DNA of 35,638 nt from a virus, in the IMG/VR virus record IMGVR_UViG_3300032896_000432, positions 1 through 35,638 of that record; one strand, given 5' to 3'. The notes under the pieces are model-generated. The model searched no databases. It was not told the DNA's origin and worked only from the letters and a program-made list of their open reading frames with translations. Positions 7,503-14,809 of this stretch are shown here, in pieces. The translations under genes and the position numbers were made by a program. How positions within the stretch are numbered: position 1 is the first letter of the stretch; every line of letters begins with the position of its first letter.

Positions 7503-9046
7503 CAGGCGCTCCGCAATGCCGAGCCGTTGCGCATCGCGCGATTGATCGCGGCGACCAGCTGGCTGCCGTTCGACTGGAAAAATTTGGACACCGACTGGCC
7601 GTCCATGGCGGAGACATTGAACATGACGTTGGCGCCGCCGCCATTGCCGCCGCCGCCATTGCCGCCGCCGGCGATCATCGATTGGAGCCCTTGGCTGATA
7701 TTGGCGGGCAGCACCATCTCATTAGCGTGCAGCATGGCGAGCGATGCCGAAGGCACCATCCAGCCGCCCTGCGCCGACGGCACGATGCCGCCTTGCTCGA
7801 ACCCGAACAGCGAGCCGATGCCTTTGAACAGGCTGCCGAACAGGCCGCCGCCCGAAACCAGGCCGCCGAGCCCGATGGCGCCGAGCAGGCCTTGCGAGCC
7901 GAACACGCCCTGGCTGAGACTGCCGCCGACGATGTCCTCGCCGGCGCCGCTGATCCCGCCCCAGAAATCCTGGCCACCGCCACCGCCGCCACCGCCACCG
8001 GTGCCGCCGCCGGCGAGGCTCGCGCCGAGCATCTTCCCAAGACCGCCGAACACGCTCTTGACTGCGGAATCGACAAATTCCGCAATGATCGATTGGGCTA
8101 GGTTCGACAGCGCCTTTTGCACCGTCGTCGTGCCCATGATGATGCCGGTAATCGAGGTATCGAGGGCGCGCTGGATCGGCTGCAGCAAGGCGGTCCACTG
8201 TTTCTCGCTGTTCTGGACCGCCTCGGTGTCGAGCTTCTCCTTGTCGGTCAGGTATTTCTGATAGGCGATCTCCTGCTGTTCGGTCAGCTTTTCCTGAGTG
8301 CCGGCGTCATCGCTCGCGGCGGCCAGCTTCTTTTCATAGTAGTCCTGCTGCAGGGCCCATTCACTGTCGAGCAGCTCTTTGAGCTGGGAAAGTTCTGTAG
8401 CGGTCGAGATCGTCCCGAGCTGCGCCTGCTGCTCGATCGCCGCCTTCTGGCGGGCATAGGCGGCATCGGTGACCTTTTCCCCGGCGGAGAGTGCGTCGAG
8501 CGAGTCGCGCTCGTTTTGCACGGCCAGCTGCTTTTCGAGCTGATAGATGTTGTTTTCGACCGCCAGCTGCTCCTTCGAGCCGGCCGTCGTCAGCGCCAGC
8601 TTGTCCTGCCAGAATGCCAGCTCCTGGCCCTTCGAATCGGCGAAATAGGACTGCTCGGCGGCAAGCTGGCCCTGCAGTTCGGAACGCCATTCTGCGAGGC
8701 GGTCCTGGCCACCGCCGGACTGCCCCCCAGCATTCGCCTCGGTGACCGTGAGGCCACCGCCTTGGCCGCTCCGGCCGCCGGCCGCCGCCGAGGATGTCGC
8801 GCCGCCAGTGCCTGCTGCGCCGGCCAGCCTCGCCGCTCGCGCCTGCAATGCACCGACGGCCGAGCCGATCTGCGCCGCCGCCGAACTGACATGCGACTGC
8901 GCCTGTTGTGCAGCGGCGCCGAGCCCGGCGAACTGGGCCTTCATTGCCTCGGTCGCGCTCGCCACCGAATCCGCTGCCGTTGCGAGCCCCGATTGCAGGC
9001 CGTCGGTCTGCGCGGTGATCGCGACGCTGGTCTCGATATCGGCCAA
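7502..9046 (-). CDS. Phage tail tape measure protein
   Basis: At 514 residues this is a short tape measure protein, which sets tail length and may form part of the channel for DNA. The first 110 residues are Ala/Ser/Gln-rich helix. Residues about 115-310 form a long charged coiled-coil region (AAEQSYFADSKGQELAFW, then YYEKKLAAASDD). The last third is Gly-rich with hydrophobic patches (FGGLGKMLGASLAGG, a run of nine Gly, GGLFGSLFKGIGSLFGFEQGG), ending with the MVPSASLAMLHANEMVLP segment often found in such proteins. It follows the frameshifted tail chaperone genes, the usual position. A U-tailed hairpin lies just upstream of the start. Confidence 0.88.
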   Translation of the reverse strand: MADIETSVAITAQTDGLQSGLATAADSVASATEAMKAQFAGLGAAAQQAQSHVSSAAAQIGSAVGALQARAARLAGAAGTGGATSSAAAGGRSGQGGGLTVTEANAGGQSGGGQDRLAEWRSELQGQLAAEQSYFADSKGQELAFWQDKLALTTAGSKEQLAVENNIYQLEKQLAVQNERDSLDALSAGEKVTDAAYARQKAAIEQQAQLGTISTATELSQLKELLDSEWALQQDYYEKKLAAASDDAGTQEKLTEQQEIAYQKYLTDKEKLDTEAVQNSEKQWTALLQPIQRALDTSITGIIMGTTTVQKALSNLAQSIIAEFVDSAVKSVFGGLGKMLGASLAGGGTGGGGGGGGGQDFWGGISGAGEDIVGGSLSQGVFGSQGLLGAIGLGGLVSGGGLFGSLFKGIGSLFGFEQGGIVPSAQGGWMVPSASLAMLHANEMVLPANISQGLQSMIAGGGNGGGGNGGGANVMFNVSAMDGQSVSKFFQSNGSQLVAAINRAMRNGSALRSA

Positions 9047-9061
9047 ATCAGCCTCTCAGAT

Positions 9062-9081
9062 AAAGAAAAACCGGCGGCCGG
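9062..9081 (-). terminator. Terminator-like hairpin before the tape measure gene
   Basis: On the minus strand a short GC stem (CCGG, loop CCG, CCGG) is followed by TTTTTCTTT (9062-9070), within a hairpin-rich 70-bp gap between the chaperone stop and the tape-measure start. The stem alone is only 4 bp. A larger inverted repeat (GCGGGCC/GGCCCGC) lies upstream in the same gap. The same U-rich tail occurs at the hairpin before the capsid gene. With only about 15 nt left before the tape-measure start, it cannot leave room for a separate promoter. Confidence 0.45.
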
Positions 9082-9117
9082 CACTGGGGTACCGCCCGGA
9101 TGGCGGGCCTGGCCCGC

Positions 9118-9812
9118 TTAGCCGGCCGGTTTGGCGCGGCGTTTCAGCTCGGCAAAATCGAGCATTGCGGGGGCGAGCCCGGCATGTACGTCACCCTGGG
9201 CGAAGCTCGGCCCGAGTGCCGCGAGCAAGGCACCGATATCGCCTCTCCGCTGCTGGTCCGGCCGGACGTTCGCGATAGTCTCCGCCGCGGTCGGCCGGCG
9301 GGCCGCGTTGCCGGCGCCGAGGCGCGCCGCCACCACCAGGTGCAGCGGTGGATGGTCGATCCAGTAACGGGTCAGCTCCTCGACTTCGAGCAAGGTCATC
9401 GCGTCGATGACCGGGTAGGAATATCCGCAGGCGGTGGCGAGCAGCCCATAGATGTGTCCCCAGCCGTCGCGATCGTCCGCCGCGCCCCCGAGCCCGGCTC
9501 GGGGGCCACCGCTTCCCCCGGCGGCGGCTCCTGCGCTCGCAGACCCGAGCCGGTCAGCACGGCGTTCAGCACCGTCCCGGCATTGCCGAGATCGAGCAGT
9601 CCTTCGACCGTCTCCACGGTCATGTCGGGGTAGTTTCGCTGCAATGCGGCGGTCACGATCTCGACGAGGACCGCGATCTGCGTCTCGCCCATTTGCGCGC
9701 CGATCTCGGTCAGTTGCCGCACCTTGGGCATCAGCCGGCGCAACTGGCCGAGCGTCAGCGGCGGGATGGTCCATTGCTGGCCGCCCATTGCGACCATGAT
9801 GCCGGGGATCAC
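9118..9812 (-). CDS. Tail assembly chaperone, long form by -1 frameshift (gpGT-like)
   Basis: Joining the zero frame (9812-9513) to the -1 frame (9513-9118) gives a 231-residue fusion. The -1 frame has a convincing protein sequence after the junction: GWGHIYGLLATACGYSYPV, then VEELTRYWIDHPPLHLVV, then AMLDFAELKRRAKPAG. Upstream of the junction the same frame is Arg/Asp-rich nonsense, so the second part has no start of its own. The frame relation is -1, as for lambda G-GT. The site and hairpin are listed separately. Efficiency cannot be judged from sequence. Confidence 0.75.
9396..9812 (-). CDS. Tail assembly chaperone, short form (lambda gpG-like)
   Basis: The 138-residue zero-frame product begins with GTG at 9812 (GAGG 8 nt upstream); an ATG at 9797 is an alternative. 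Residues 1-100 look like a folded helical protein (WTIPPLTLGQLRRLMPKV, then QIAVLVEIVTAALQRNYPD). Beyond residue 100 the sequence becomes Arg/Pro/Thr-rich and low in quality, which fits a read-through tail after a frameshift site. Its position between the tail tube and tape measure genes is where lambda G and its relatives lie. These chaperones bind the tape measure during tail assembly. Confidence 0.82.
   Translation of the reverse strand: MIPGIMVAMGGQQWTIPPLTLGQLRRLMPKVRQLTEIGAQMGETQIAVLVEIVTAALQRNYPDMTVETVEGLLDLGNAGTVLNAVLTGSGLRAQEPPPGEAVAPEPGSGARRTIATAGDTSMGCSPPPADIPTRSSTR
9484..9519 (-). promoter_or_regulatory. Programmed -1 frameshift signal (slippery G GGG GAA plus hairpin)
   Basis: Read on the minus strand, the zero-frame codons are CCG GGG GAA, giving the heptamer G GGG GAA (9519-9513). 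Six bases later a perfect 10-bp stem begins (GCCCCCGAGC / GCTCGGGGGC, 9506-9484) with a 3-nt loop. Slippery heptamer, 5-9 nt spacer and stem is the standard layout. The Gly codon re-pairs perfectly in the -1 frame; the Glu tRNA would face GGA, a weaker match. That it is used is inferred from the coding quality of the downstream -1 frame. Confidence 0.7.
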
Positions 9813-9849
9813 CTGCGGTCCCTCACGGCCGGCACCTTGCGCCGCCGCA

Positions 9850-10596
9850 TCATTCGACCGTGCTCAGGTAGCCGATCGTGCCCGACGCGTCGGCGAACGC
9901 GCTGAAATCGAGCTCGCTGATCGACCAGTCGTCGATCTTGGTCGGCAATGACAGCTTGTTGGCGGTGCACGCGTTGAGCCGCAAGGCCAGACCCTCGCCG
10001 CTATAGGTTGTATAGAACGTGGACTTGAAGGTCGGGGTCGTCCCCATCAGCTGGTTGGTCAGGGTGAGCTGGTTGCCGCTGGTCGTGACATTGTAGGTGT
10101 AGGAGATCAGCACCGCGGCATTGGCGTCGGCGGCCGAGAACGTGTAGATGCCGGTGGCGAAATCGACCGAGTACTGGCCGGCGGCCGACGGGGTCGTCAC
10201 CCGGTTGAAGCGCTGCCCGGAGCCGGCATAGGCGACGCCGAGATCGTCATTGTAATACGCGGCATTGGCCACGGTCACAGTGAACGGCGTCGTCGCCGGC
10301 ACGCTCCCCGCTTCGAGCTGTGCTACTGCGAACTGGCCGGTCGCCGCGGTCGTGCCAAAGAAGATGTCGGAATAGAGGAGACCGAGGATCTGGGCGAACT
10401 TGGCCTTGCCGCTGATCTTGCCCTGGCCGCGCGCAATTGCCACCGGGAACTGGAGCTGGCCGTAGAGCTCCTTGTCGGTCCAGTCGAAATCGATCTGGAT
10501 GTCCTGGAGCACACCAAACTGGCGCGGGCCGATGCCGGAGCCGGTCGCGTCGGTGCGTTCGCCCCACACCGCCCCGGAGCCAAAGCTGAGCTGCAT
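9850..10596 (-). CDS. Major tail tube protein
   Basis: A 248-residue beta-rich protein starting MQLSFGSGAVWGERTDATG, with the motif FGVLQDIQIDFDWTDKELYG, a tube-protein segment in which an N-terminal label is followed by a strand pairing. It continues with GQGKISGKAKFAQI and long Thr/Ala/Tyr-rich strands. It lies upstream of the tail chaperones, the usual place of the major tail protein, and a small gene precedes it with a one-base gap. It should polymerise around the tape measure as the non-contractile tube. Confidence 0.82.
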   Translation of the reverse strand: MQLSFGSGAVWGERTDATGSGIGPRQFGVLQDIQIDFDWTDKELYGQLQFPVAIARGQGKISGKAKFAQILGLLYSDIFFGTTAATGQFAVAQLEAGSVPATTPFTVTVANAAYYNDDLGVAYAGSGQRFNRVTTPSAAGQYSVDFATGIYTFSAADANAAVLISYTYNVTTSGNQLTLTNQLMGTTPTFKSTFYTTYSGEGLALRLNACTANKLSLPTKIDDWSISELDFSAFADASGTIGYLSTVE

Positions 10597-10597
10597 G

Positions 10598-10846
10598 TCA
10601 GATACTCCTTTGCAAGTCGTCGCCGCGGGTTTCCGCGACCGTGGTCTCCGCCTGCGGCGAACCGCCGGCCTCGTTTCGCGTCTCGGTCAGCAGCCGCTTC
10701 AGGGTTTCCTTTGCCGCATGGGCGATATTCCATGCCGCGGTATCGCGGGCGATCGCCGAGCCCGGGAAATGATTTTCCCACCATCGCTCGATCAGCTGGT
10801 CGAGCGGATGCGCAAGCCGCACGGGCGGCCTTTCGACCCGATCCAT
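10598..10846 (-). CDS. Hypothetical 82-aa phage protein before the tail tube gene
   Basis: The start is placed at the ATG at 10846 because a GGAGG lies 5 nt upstream; the longer frame starts with TTG at 10858. The protein begins MDRVERPPVRLAHPLDQLIE, is helical and charged, and ends in a Glu/Thr-rich tail. The stop is one base away from the tail tube start, so it is cotranslated. No known family was recognised. A tail-completion or regulatory role would be a guess. Confidence 0.6.
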   Translation of the reverse strand: MDRVERPPVRLAHPLDQLIERWWENHFPGSAIARDTAAWNIAHAAKETLKRLLTETRNEAGGSPQAETTVAETRGDDLQRSI

Positions 10847-10929
10847 GATGTCCTCCAATCCTGCCGGTCAGTATTCGTGCCGCGACGCGGCGACGGGTCC
10901 GCGCCGGCGGGTGGCGTGGCCGCCAACAA

Positions 10930-11364
10930 TCAGACGCAGAGGATCTCGACCGGGACGATCGCGATCGCCTGGTCGCCGAGCACCCCCTCATCGGTCTCGA
11001 TCTTCCCGGCGATGTAGGCGTGCTGCACCATTTGCGGCAGCCCGAGGTTCTGCACCCCGGTCGTCGGCGACGGCGCCAGCGCCGCCTCCAAAGCGTCGAG
11101 CAGCGGGTTCAGCAGCATTGCCGGCGCGGCGTAGGGATCGTCCGAATGGACATAGACGTAGAAATCGGCATAGAGCGTCCAGACGGTCGGCGCCCCTAAT
11201 GCCTTGATCTGCGCCACGCCGCCTTTTTCGCTCATGAACAGGGCCGGCTGCTCGGCTGGCCCCAGATCAGTCCAATGCCGCAGCCTACGGTTGGCGCTGG
11301 CAAAGCCACCCGCAGTCGCCGCCAGCGTCCATAGCGTCGAATAGATCATTTCGCGGACGATCAT
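10930..11364 (-). CDS. Tail terminator/completion protein candidate
   Basis: A 144-residue protein (MIVREMIYSTLWTLAATAGG) with a mixed alpha/beta pattern and the segment TLYADFYVYVHSDDPYAAP. It starts in a TGATG overlap with the HK97 gp10-like gene. Length and place between gp10-like and tube genes match tail terminator proteins, which cap the tail tube at the head end. I see no decisive motif, so the assignment is mainly positional. Confidence 0.6.
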   Translation of the reverse strand: MIVREMIYSTLWTLAATAGGFASANRRLRHWTDLGPAEQPALFMSEKGGVAQIKALGAPTVWTLYADFYVYVHSDDPYAAPAMLLNPLLDALEAALAPSPTTGVQNLGLPQMVQHAYIAGKIETDEGVLGDQAIAIVPVEILCV

Positions 11365-11843
11365 CAGCTCATCGCCTGTCGCAGTGCATCTTCGATGCCC
11401 GTGCCGATATCGGTGCTCATGTCGTCGAGCGCCGAGCGCAGGAACGAGCGCGCCGGCAAGTCCATCCGGCGGCTGTGCGCGGCGACGCTGATGGTCTTGG
11501 CCGAGATCGGGCGGCCGAACGCTTCCTTGATCTGGCGCAGGCTGGCCTTGACATTGACCACGCCGAAAAAGCCGTATTCCTGAGCCGCGGCATAGTCGAG
11601 ATCGCTAGCCACGGTCGCGGTCACGCTGCTTGCGGTCTGAGCGACCGACATCGCGATGCTCGATTTCAGGTTGCCGCTGCGGACCGCCAGCACCTGGCCG
11701 CTGAGCTTGTCCTGCTGGACATGGTTCTGCAGGTCGAGGCCGAGCTTGGCGATCGCCCGCGCGACCCCGCTATTGGCCTGTCCGGCGAGCCCGCGCAGCC
11801 GGTCGAGCGCCGGTGCGGTGCCCAAGAGTTCGGCCGAAATCAC
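11364..11843 (-). CDS. HK97 gp10-like head-tail/minor tail protein
   Basis: The 159-residue protein starts with GTG at 11843, which overlaps the upstream stop in a GTGA; the longer frame upstream reads as shadow. The sequence (LRGLAGQANSGVARAIAKLG, then VQQDKLSGQVLAVRSGNLKSS) with YAAAQEYGFFG and a C-terminal RSFLRSALDDM fits the gp10 family pattern: GxLxxS segment, aquatic-like E-x-G middle, R-x-F-L near the end. Such proteins act in head-tail joining. Confidence 0.75.
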   Translation of the reverse strand: MISAELLGTAPALDRLRGLAGQANSGVARAIAKLGLDLQNHVQQDKLSGQVLAVRSGNLKSSIAMSVAQTASSVTATVASDLDYAAAQEYGFFGVVNVKASLRQIKEAFGRPISAKTISVAAHSRRMDLPARSFLRSALDDMSTDIGTGIEDALRQAMS

Positions 11844-12484
11844 AGCGCCCCCGCAAGCACTGCCGGGTCGGTGCTGGTCGGCGCGATCACGATCGGCGTG
11901 CTGGCGACCGGAGCGACGACGCGGTATTGCTGCAACAGGGTCGCGATCGCCGGGCTCATGTCCTTTTGCACATAGCTGACCGTCTCGCCGCCGCCCAGCG
12001 ATTTGCTGGCCTCGCCAATGCGCGTGCGTTCGCGGTAGCGCAAGGCGACGAGCTCGATGCATGCCTGCGCGATTTCCGGCGGGGTTGTGAGGTAGCCGGC
12101 GGTGTAGGTGACGAGCACATTCTGCGGCCGGCGCGTAAAGCGGTAGCCGCGCACCACCAGCTGCGTCGGCGAGAACACGTATCCGGCGGTCAAGCCGGTA
12201 CTCGGCAACGGCGGCGGCGCCGGCGGGATCGTGATGCCGTCGATCGTCAGCGACAACACCGCCGAGACCGGGAAGCAGCCGAATTGCAGTCGATGGCCGC
12301 CGGTGCCGTCACGGATTTCGAGATAGTCCGATTGCGCGATCGAGCGGTTGAGCCAGGTCTGGATGTACTGGCTCGCCGCCGTGATTAGCCGGGTCAGCAA
12401 TGCGTCGTCGGTTGGCGGAAACGCACTCTGCCCGGTCTGCAGCCAGGCCTTGACATCGGCCAGGGTGGTCAGATCGCCATACAT
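11840..12484 (-). CDS. Head-tail connector protein (gp6-like)
   Basis: A 214-residue protein with the gp6/YqbG-type start LTTLADVKAWLQTGQS, then LLTRLITAASQYIQTWLNRS, typical of phage head-tail connectors that form a ring under the portal. A Pro-rich beta segment (ITIPPAPPPLPSTGL) is followed by VTYTAGYLTTPPEIAQACIE, also seen in this family. The ATG at 12484 shares a base with the upstream stop (TGATG). Confidence 0.82.
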   Translation of the reverse strand: MYGDLTTLADVKAWLQTGQSAFPPTDDALLTRLITAASQYIQTWLNRSIAQSDYLEIRDGTGGHRLQFGCFPVSAVLSLTIDGITIPPAPPPLPSTGLTAGYVFSPTQLVVRGYRFTRRPQNVLVTYTAGYLTTPPEIAQACIELVALRYRERTRIGEASKSLGGGETVSYVQKDMSPAIATLLQQYRVVAPVASTPIVIAPTSTDPAVLAGAL

Positions 12485-12765
12485 CAGGCGTGCCCCTGCG
12501 GTTCGGCGCCCGGCTCGCCGTCCAGTGCCAATAGCGGCGCCCAGGCGCGCTCCAGCCGCGTCACCTCTTCATACATTCGGCAGCAGGCGGAGCGTGCCTC
12601 GTCGCCGCCGACCGCGGCGATCAGCAGCGACATCAGGATCGTGCTGACCGCGTCGAGTGCCGCCGGCCAGCCATGCGTTTCGGCGGCTCCGGTGACGGCG
12701 GGATTGATTTCCTTGATCGCCCGTCTGACACTGGCGGCATAGGCCTTGCTGTCGGCTTCAGACAC
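12484..12765 (-). CDS. Hypothetical 93-aa protein in the head-tail module
   Basis: The start is uncertain between GTG codons at 12768 and 12765; GGGGGTGA upstream favours 12765. The helical protein (MSEADSKAYAASVRRAIKE from the second GTG) contains AALDAVSTILMSLLIAAVGG and Cys-Cys in ACCRMYEEV. It overlaps the preceding gene by 8 nt and the following start by one base. No family recognised; position suggests a minor head-tail role. Confidence 0.6.
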   Translation of the reverse strand: MSEADSKAYAASVRRAIKEINPAVTGAAETHGWPAALDAVSTILMSLLIAAVGGDEARSACCRMYEEVTRLERAWAPLLALDGEPGAEPQGHA

Positions 12766-13204
12766 CACTCACCCCCTTTTGTCGGCCGCTGGCCGTGGGC
12801 TCTGTGCGCCGCCGCGGCCGGTCGTCGCGCGGCGCCGGACGGCTCTGCCCGGCGGGAGCCGCCGCCGGTACGAAGCCATGTGCGATTAGCTCCGCCGCCG
12901 CCGCCGCCGGAACCAGCACGTCGCCATTGGCGTCGCTCGGATATTGGCATCCGGCAAAGCTGCACCCGACGGCATCATCATGATGCAGCCGGACGAGGCC
13001 ATTGGCGCCGGAGCCATCGGGCCCGGGATCCGCGGTCGTAACCGTTTGGCTCTTCGCCAATGCAAACCCTCCTACCGCAACAAGAAAGTGCACTGCTTCC
13101 GGCGGCACCTGGACGATGCCCCGAGGATTGACGCGATAGCGCATCATGCCGTGATTGGCCTCGTCCTGGCCAAACCAGGCACGCAGCGCTACCAGCGCGG
13201 ACAT
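12758..13204 (-). CDS. Hypothetical phage structural protein
   Basis: This 148-residue protein follows the capsid gene. It has RYRVNPRGIVQVPPEAVHFL near the N-terminus, and NGLVRLHHDDAVGCSFAGCQ, where two Cys flank FAG, before a segment VPAAAAAELIAHGFVPA. The C-terminus is Arg/Pro-rich and likely disordered. The start ATG at 13204 has AAGG about 9 nt upstream. Likely a small capsid-associated or head-completion protein; no family name can be given with confidence. Confidence 0.6.
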   Translation of the reverse strand: MSALVALRAWFGQDEANHGMMRYRVNPRGIVQVPPEAVHFLVAVGGFALAKSQTVTTADPGPDGSGANGLVRLHHDDAVGCSFAGCQYPSDANGDVLVPAAAAAELIAHGFVPAAAPAGQSRPAPRDDRPRRRTEPTASGRQKGVSGV

Positions 13205-13236
13205 TGAATCAGCCTTCGGGAACCGGCCGCGGGGAA

Positions 13237-14736
13237 TCAGCCGTTAGCGATATTGGTGATGACACCCATGGCAAACGGCGCGTAGACGGCCAGCACCTCT
13301 TCGGCGTAGACACCGACCTGCCGTTGCCGGGTCACGATCGGCCAGTCGATCTGGTAATAATCCTGCCGGGTTTTGACCTCGGCGACATTCGGCACCTCGT
13401 TCGACTGGTACTGGATCGGCAAATTCTCGGCCCAGCCGATGATCGTGCCTGGCGGAACGCGCGGATGGATCCGGATCGGGATCCGCAACCCGCCATAGAT
13501 CGCAAACGGATTGTAATAGAACTGTACCGTTCCCGATGCAGTCAGCTGGTACTCGCCCTCGCTGCCATCCGCCGGCGTATCATAGCGCAACAACGGGCCC
13601 GAGCTGTTCGACAATACCTTGGTCGTGATGTTCTTCAATTCCTGGGAATTGACGTAAAGCACAGTCGGGGAGAGCTCGAAATTGTTCCACATTGCCTGGA
13701 ACATCATGTCGATTTCGACGACCGAGCCGCGGCCTGAGGCGGTCAGCGGCGTCCCGGTCCCGGCGGTGCCGGTCGCCATGATATTGACGTAGGCGTTCGA
13801 GCCGTCTTTCAGCGCCGTCGTTAACAGCCCGTCATAGGCGTAGCTCGGATTGGCCGAATTGTCGGTGGTGATGGCACTCTGCGACTGGGTCCCGGTGGTG
13901 AGCGGTGCGGCAATCGCCAGGCTGTTGATCGTCGTGATCGCCTGCAGCGTCTCCGCCCCGGAGGCGGACCCGACATACCAGGCATAGGCAACCGCACCCT
14001 GGATCGGGGCAACGCTGCAGAACAGCGTCTGCCCGAGCGTCACTGCCTGGCTCGCTTCGCCACTGATGTTCGAGGAACCGCCCGAGAGCGTGAAGGTGTT
14101 GTTGTCGACGCCGGTGATCGTCTTCGTCGTGGCGACACCCGCCGAGACGCTTGAATTCTGGTAGCCCTCGAGGGTCAGCGCCGCGACCTTGACGTAATAG
14201 GTGGCGCTCGGCAGCGTCGCGGTGGCGCCCGAGGCCGACAGGGTCGGGGTTGCCGGCGTGCCCAGCACCAGCGAGGCGTTGCCGGCGAGGATCGCCATCT
14301 CCTCCTTCAGCATCATCTTTTGTAAGAGGCGAAACGTCATCCGCGCCTGGATGTCTTCGAATTCGCGGCCGGCAGAGATCGCTTCGAAAGTCGCGGCGTC
14401 TTCCTCGCCGATGGTCACGAACGTCGCCGACTTGTTCGAGGTCGAATACGACATCTGGCCGGAACGCTGGCCTTCCGGGACCCAGCCCATCGCGTCGAAG
14501 CCCGAGCCGATGATGGCGTTGACCTGGCGCCAATTGGTCGCGGTGCCGGTGCCGCCGCCGACCCGCGGCATCACGTTGCGGATCGGAGTGACGAACGGGT
14601 AGAGGTTTTTCGCCGGCGCTTGCAGGTCGTAGGCGACAAGACCGGTCGCGGTCGAGATCGATTTCGCGAGCAGGTCGTTGGGATGCCGGAGCGCCATCTT
14701 GCACAGCTCCAGCGTGTCCTGGGTGATCGAACTCAT
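13237..14736 (-). CDS. Major capsid protein with an inserted Ig/fibronectin-like domain
   Basis: A 499-residue HK97-fold capsid protein. The N-terminal arm and E-loop region (about 1-155) include PFVTPIRNVMPRVGGGTG and a helix FRLLQKMMLKEEMAILAGN. From about 160 to 285 there is an extra beta-rich domain (LPSATYYVKVAALTLEGYQN, then QGAVAYAWYVGSASGA), with the Y-x-V-x-A pattern of Ig/fibronectin III folds. After it the capsid core resumes (VVEIDMMFQAMWNNFELSPT, then IRIHPRVPPGTIIGWAENLP). GGAGG lies 7 nt upstream of the ATG. No separate decoration gene follows. Upstream lies a terminator-like hairpin. Confidence 0.85.
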   Translation of the reverse strand: MSSITQDTLELCKMALRHPNDLLAKSISTATGLVAYDLQAPAKNLYPFVTPIRNVMPRVGGGTGTATNWRQVNAIIGSGFDAMGWVPEGQRSGQMSYSTSNKSATFVTIGEEDAATFEAISAGREFEDIQARMTFRLLQKMMLKEEMAILAGNASLVLGTPATPTLSASGATATLPSATYYVKVAALTLEGYQNSSVSAGVATTKTITGVDNNTFTLSGGSSNISGEASQAVTLGQTLFCSVAPIQGAVAYAWYVGSASGAETLQAITTINSLAIAAPLTTGTQSQSAITTDNSANPSYAYDGLLTTALKDGSNAYVNIMATGTAGTGTPLTASGRGSVVEIDMMFQAMWNNFELSPTVLYVNSQELKNITTKVLSNSSGPLLRYDTPADGSEGEYQLTASGTVQFYYNPFAIYGGLRIPIRIHPRVPPGTIIGWAENLPIQYQSNEVPNVAEVKTRQDYYQIDWPIVTRQRQVGVYAEEVLAVYAPFAMGVITNIANG

Positions 14737-14760
14737 GCAAAGTCCTCCCGAAAGGGGGGC

Positions 14761-14787
14761 AAAGAAAAACCCGCCATCGGGCGGGTT
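14761..14787 (-). terminator. Rho-independent terminator-like hairpin before the capsid gene
   Basis: On the minus strand AACCCGCC, loop CGAT and GGCGGGTT form an 8-bp perfect stem (14787-14768) followed by a U-rich run (TTTTTCTTT, partly overlapping the stem). It lies between the protease gene stop (14810) and the capsid start (14736). Only 24 nt separate it from the capsid ATG, so a promoter between them is not possible. It must be read through, attenuate, or serve RNA processing. Confidence 0.7.
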
Positions 14788-14809
14788 CGGTTACGGCCGG
14801 AAGGCCGAT

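Noticed and set aside
9118-9774. Independent gene with its own start for the -1 frame chaperone part
   Set aside because: The residues before about 9513 in this frame are Arg/Asp-rich nonsense and no ribosome site precedes its first ATG; frameshift fusion explains it better.
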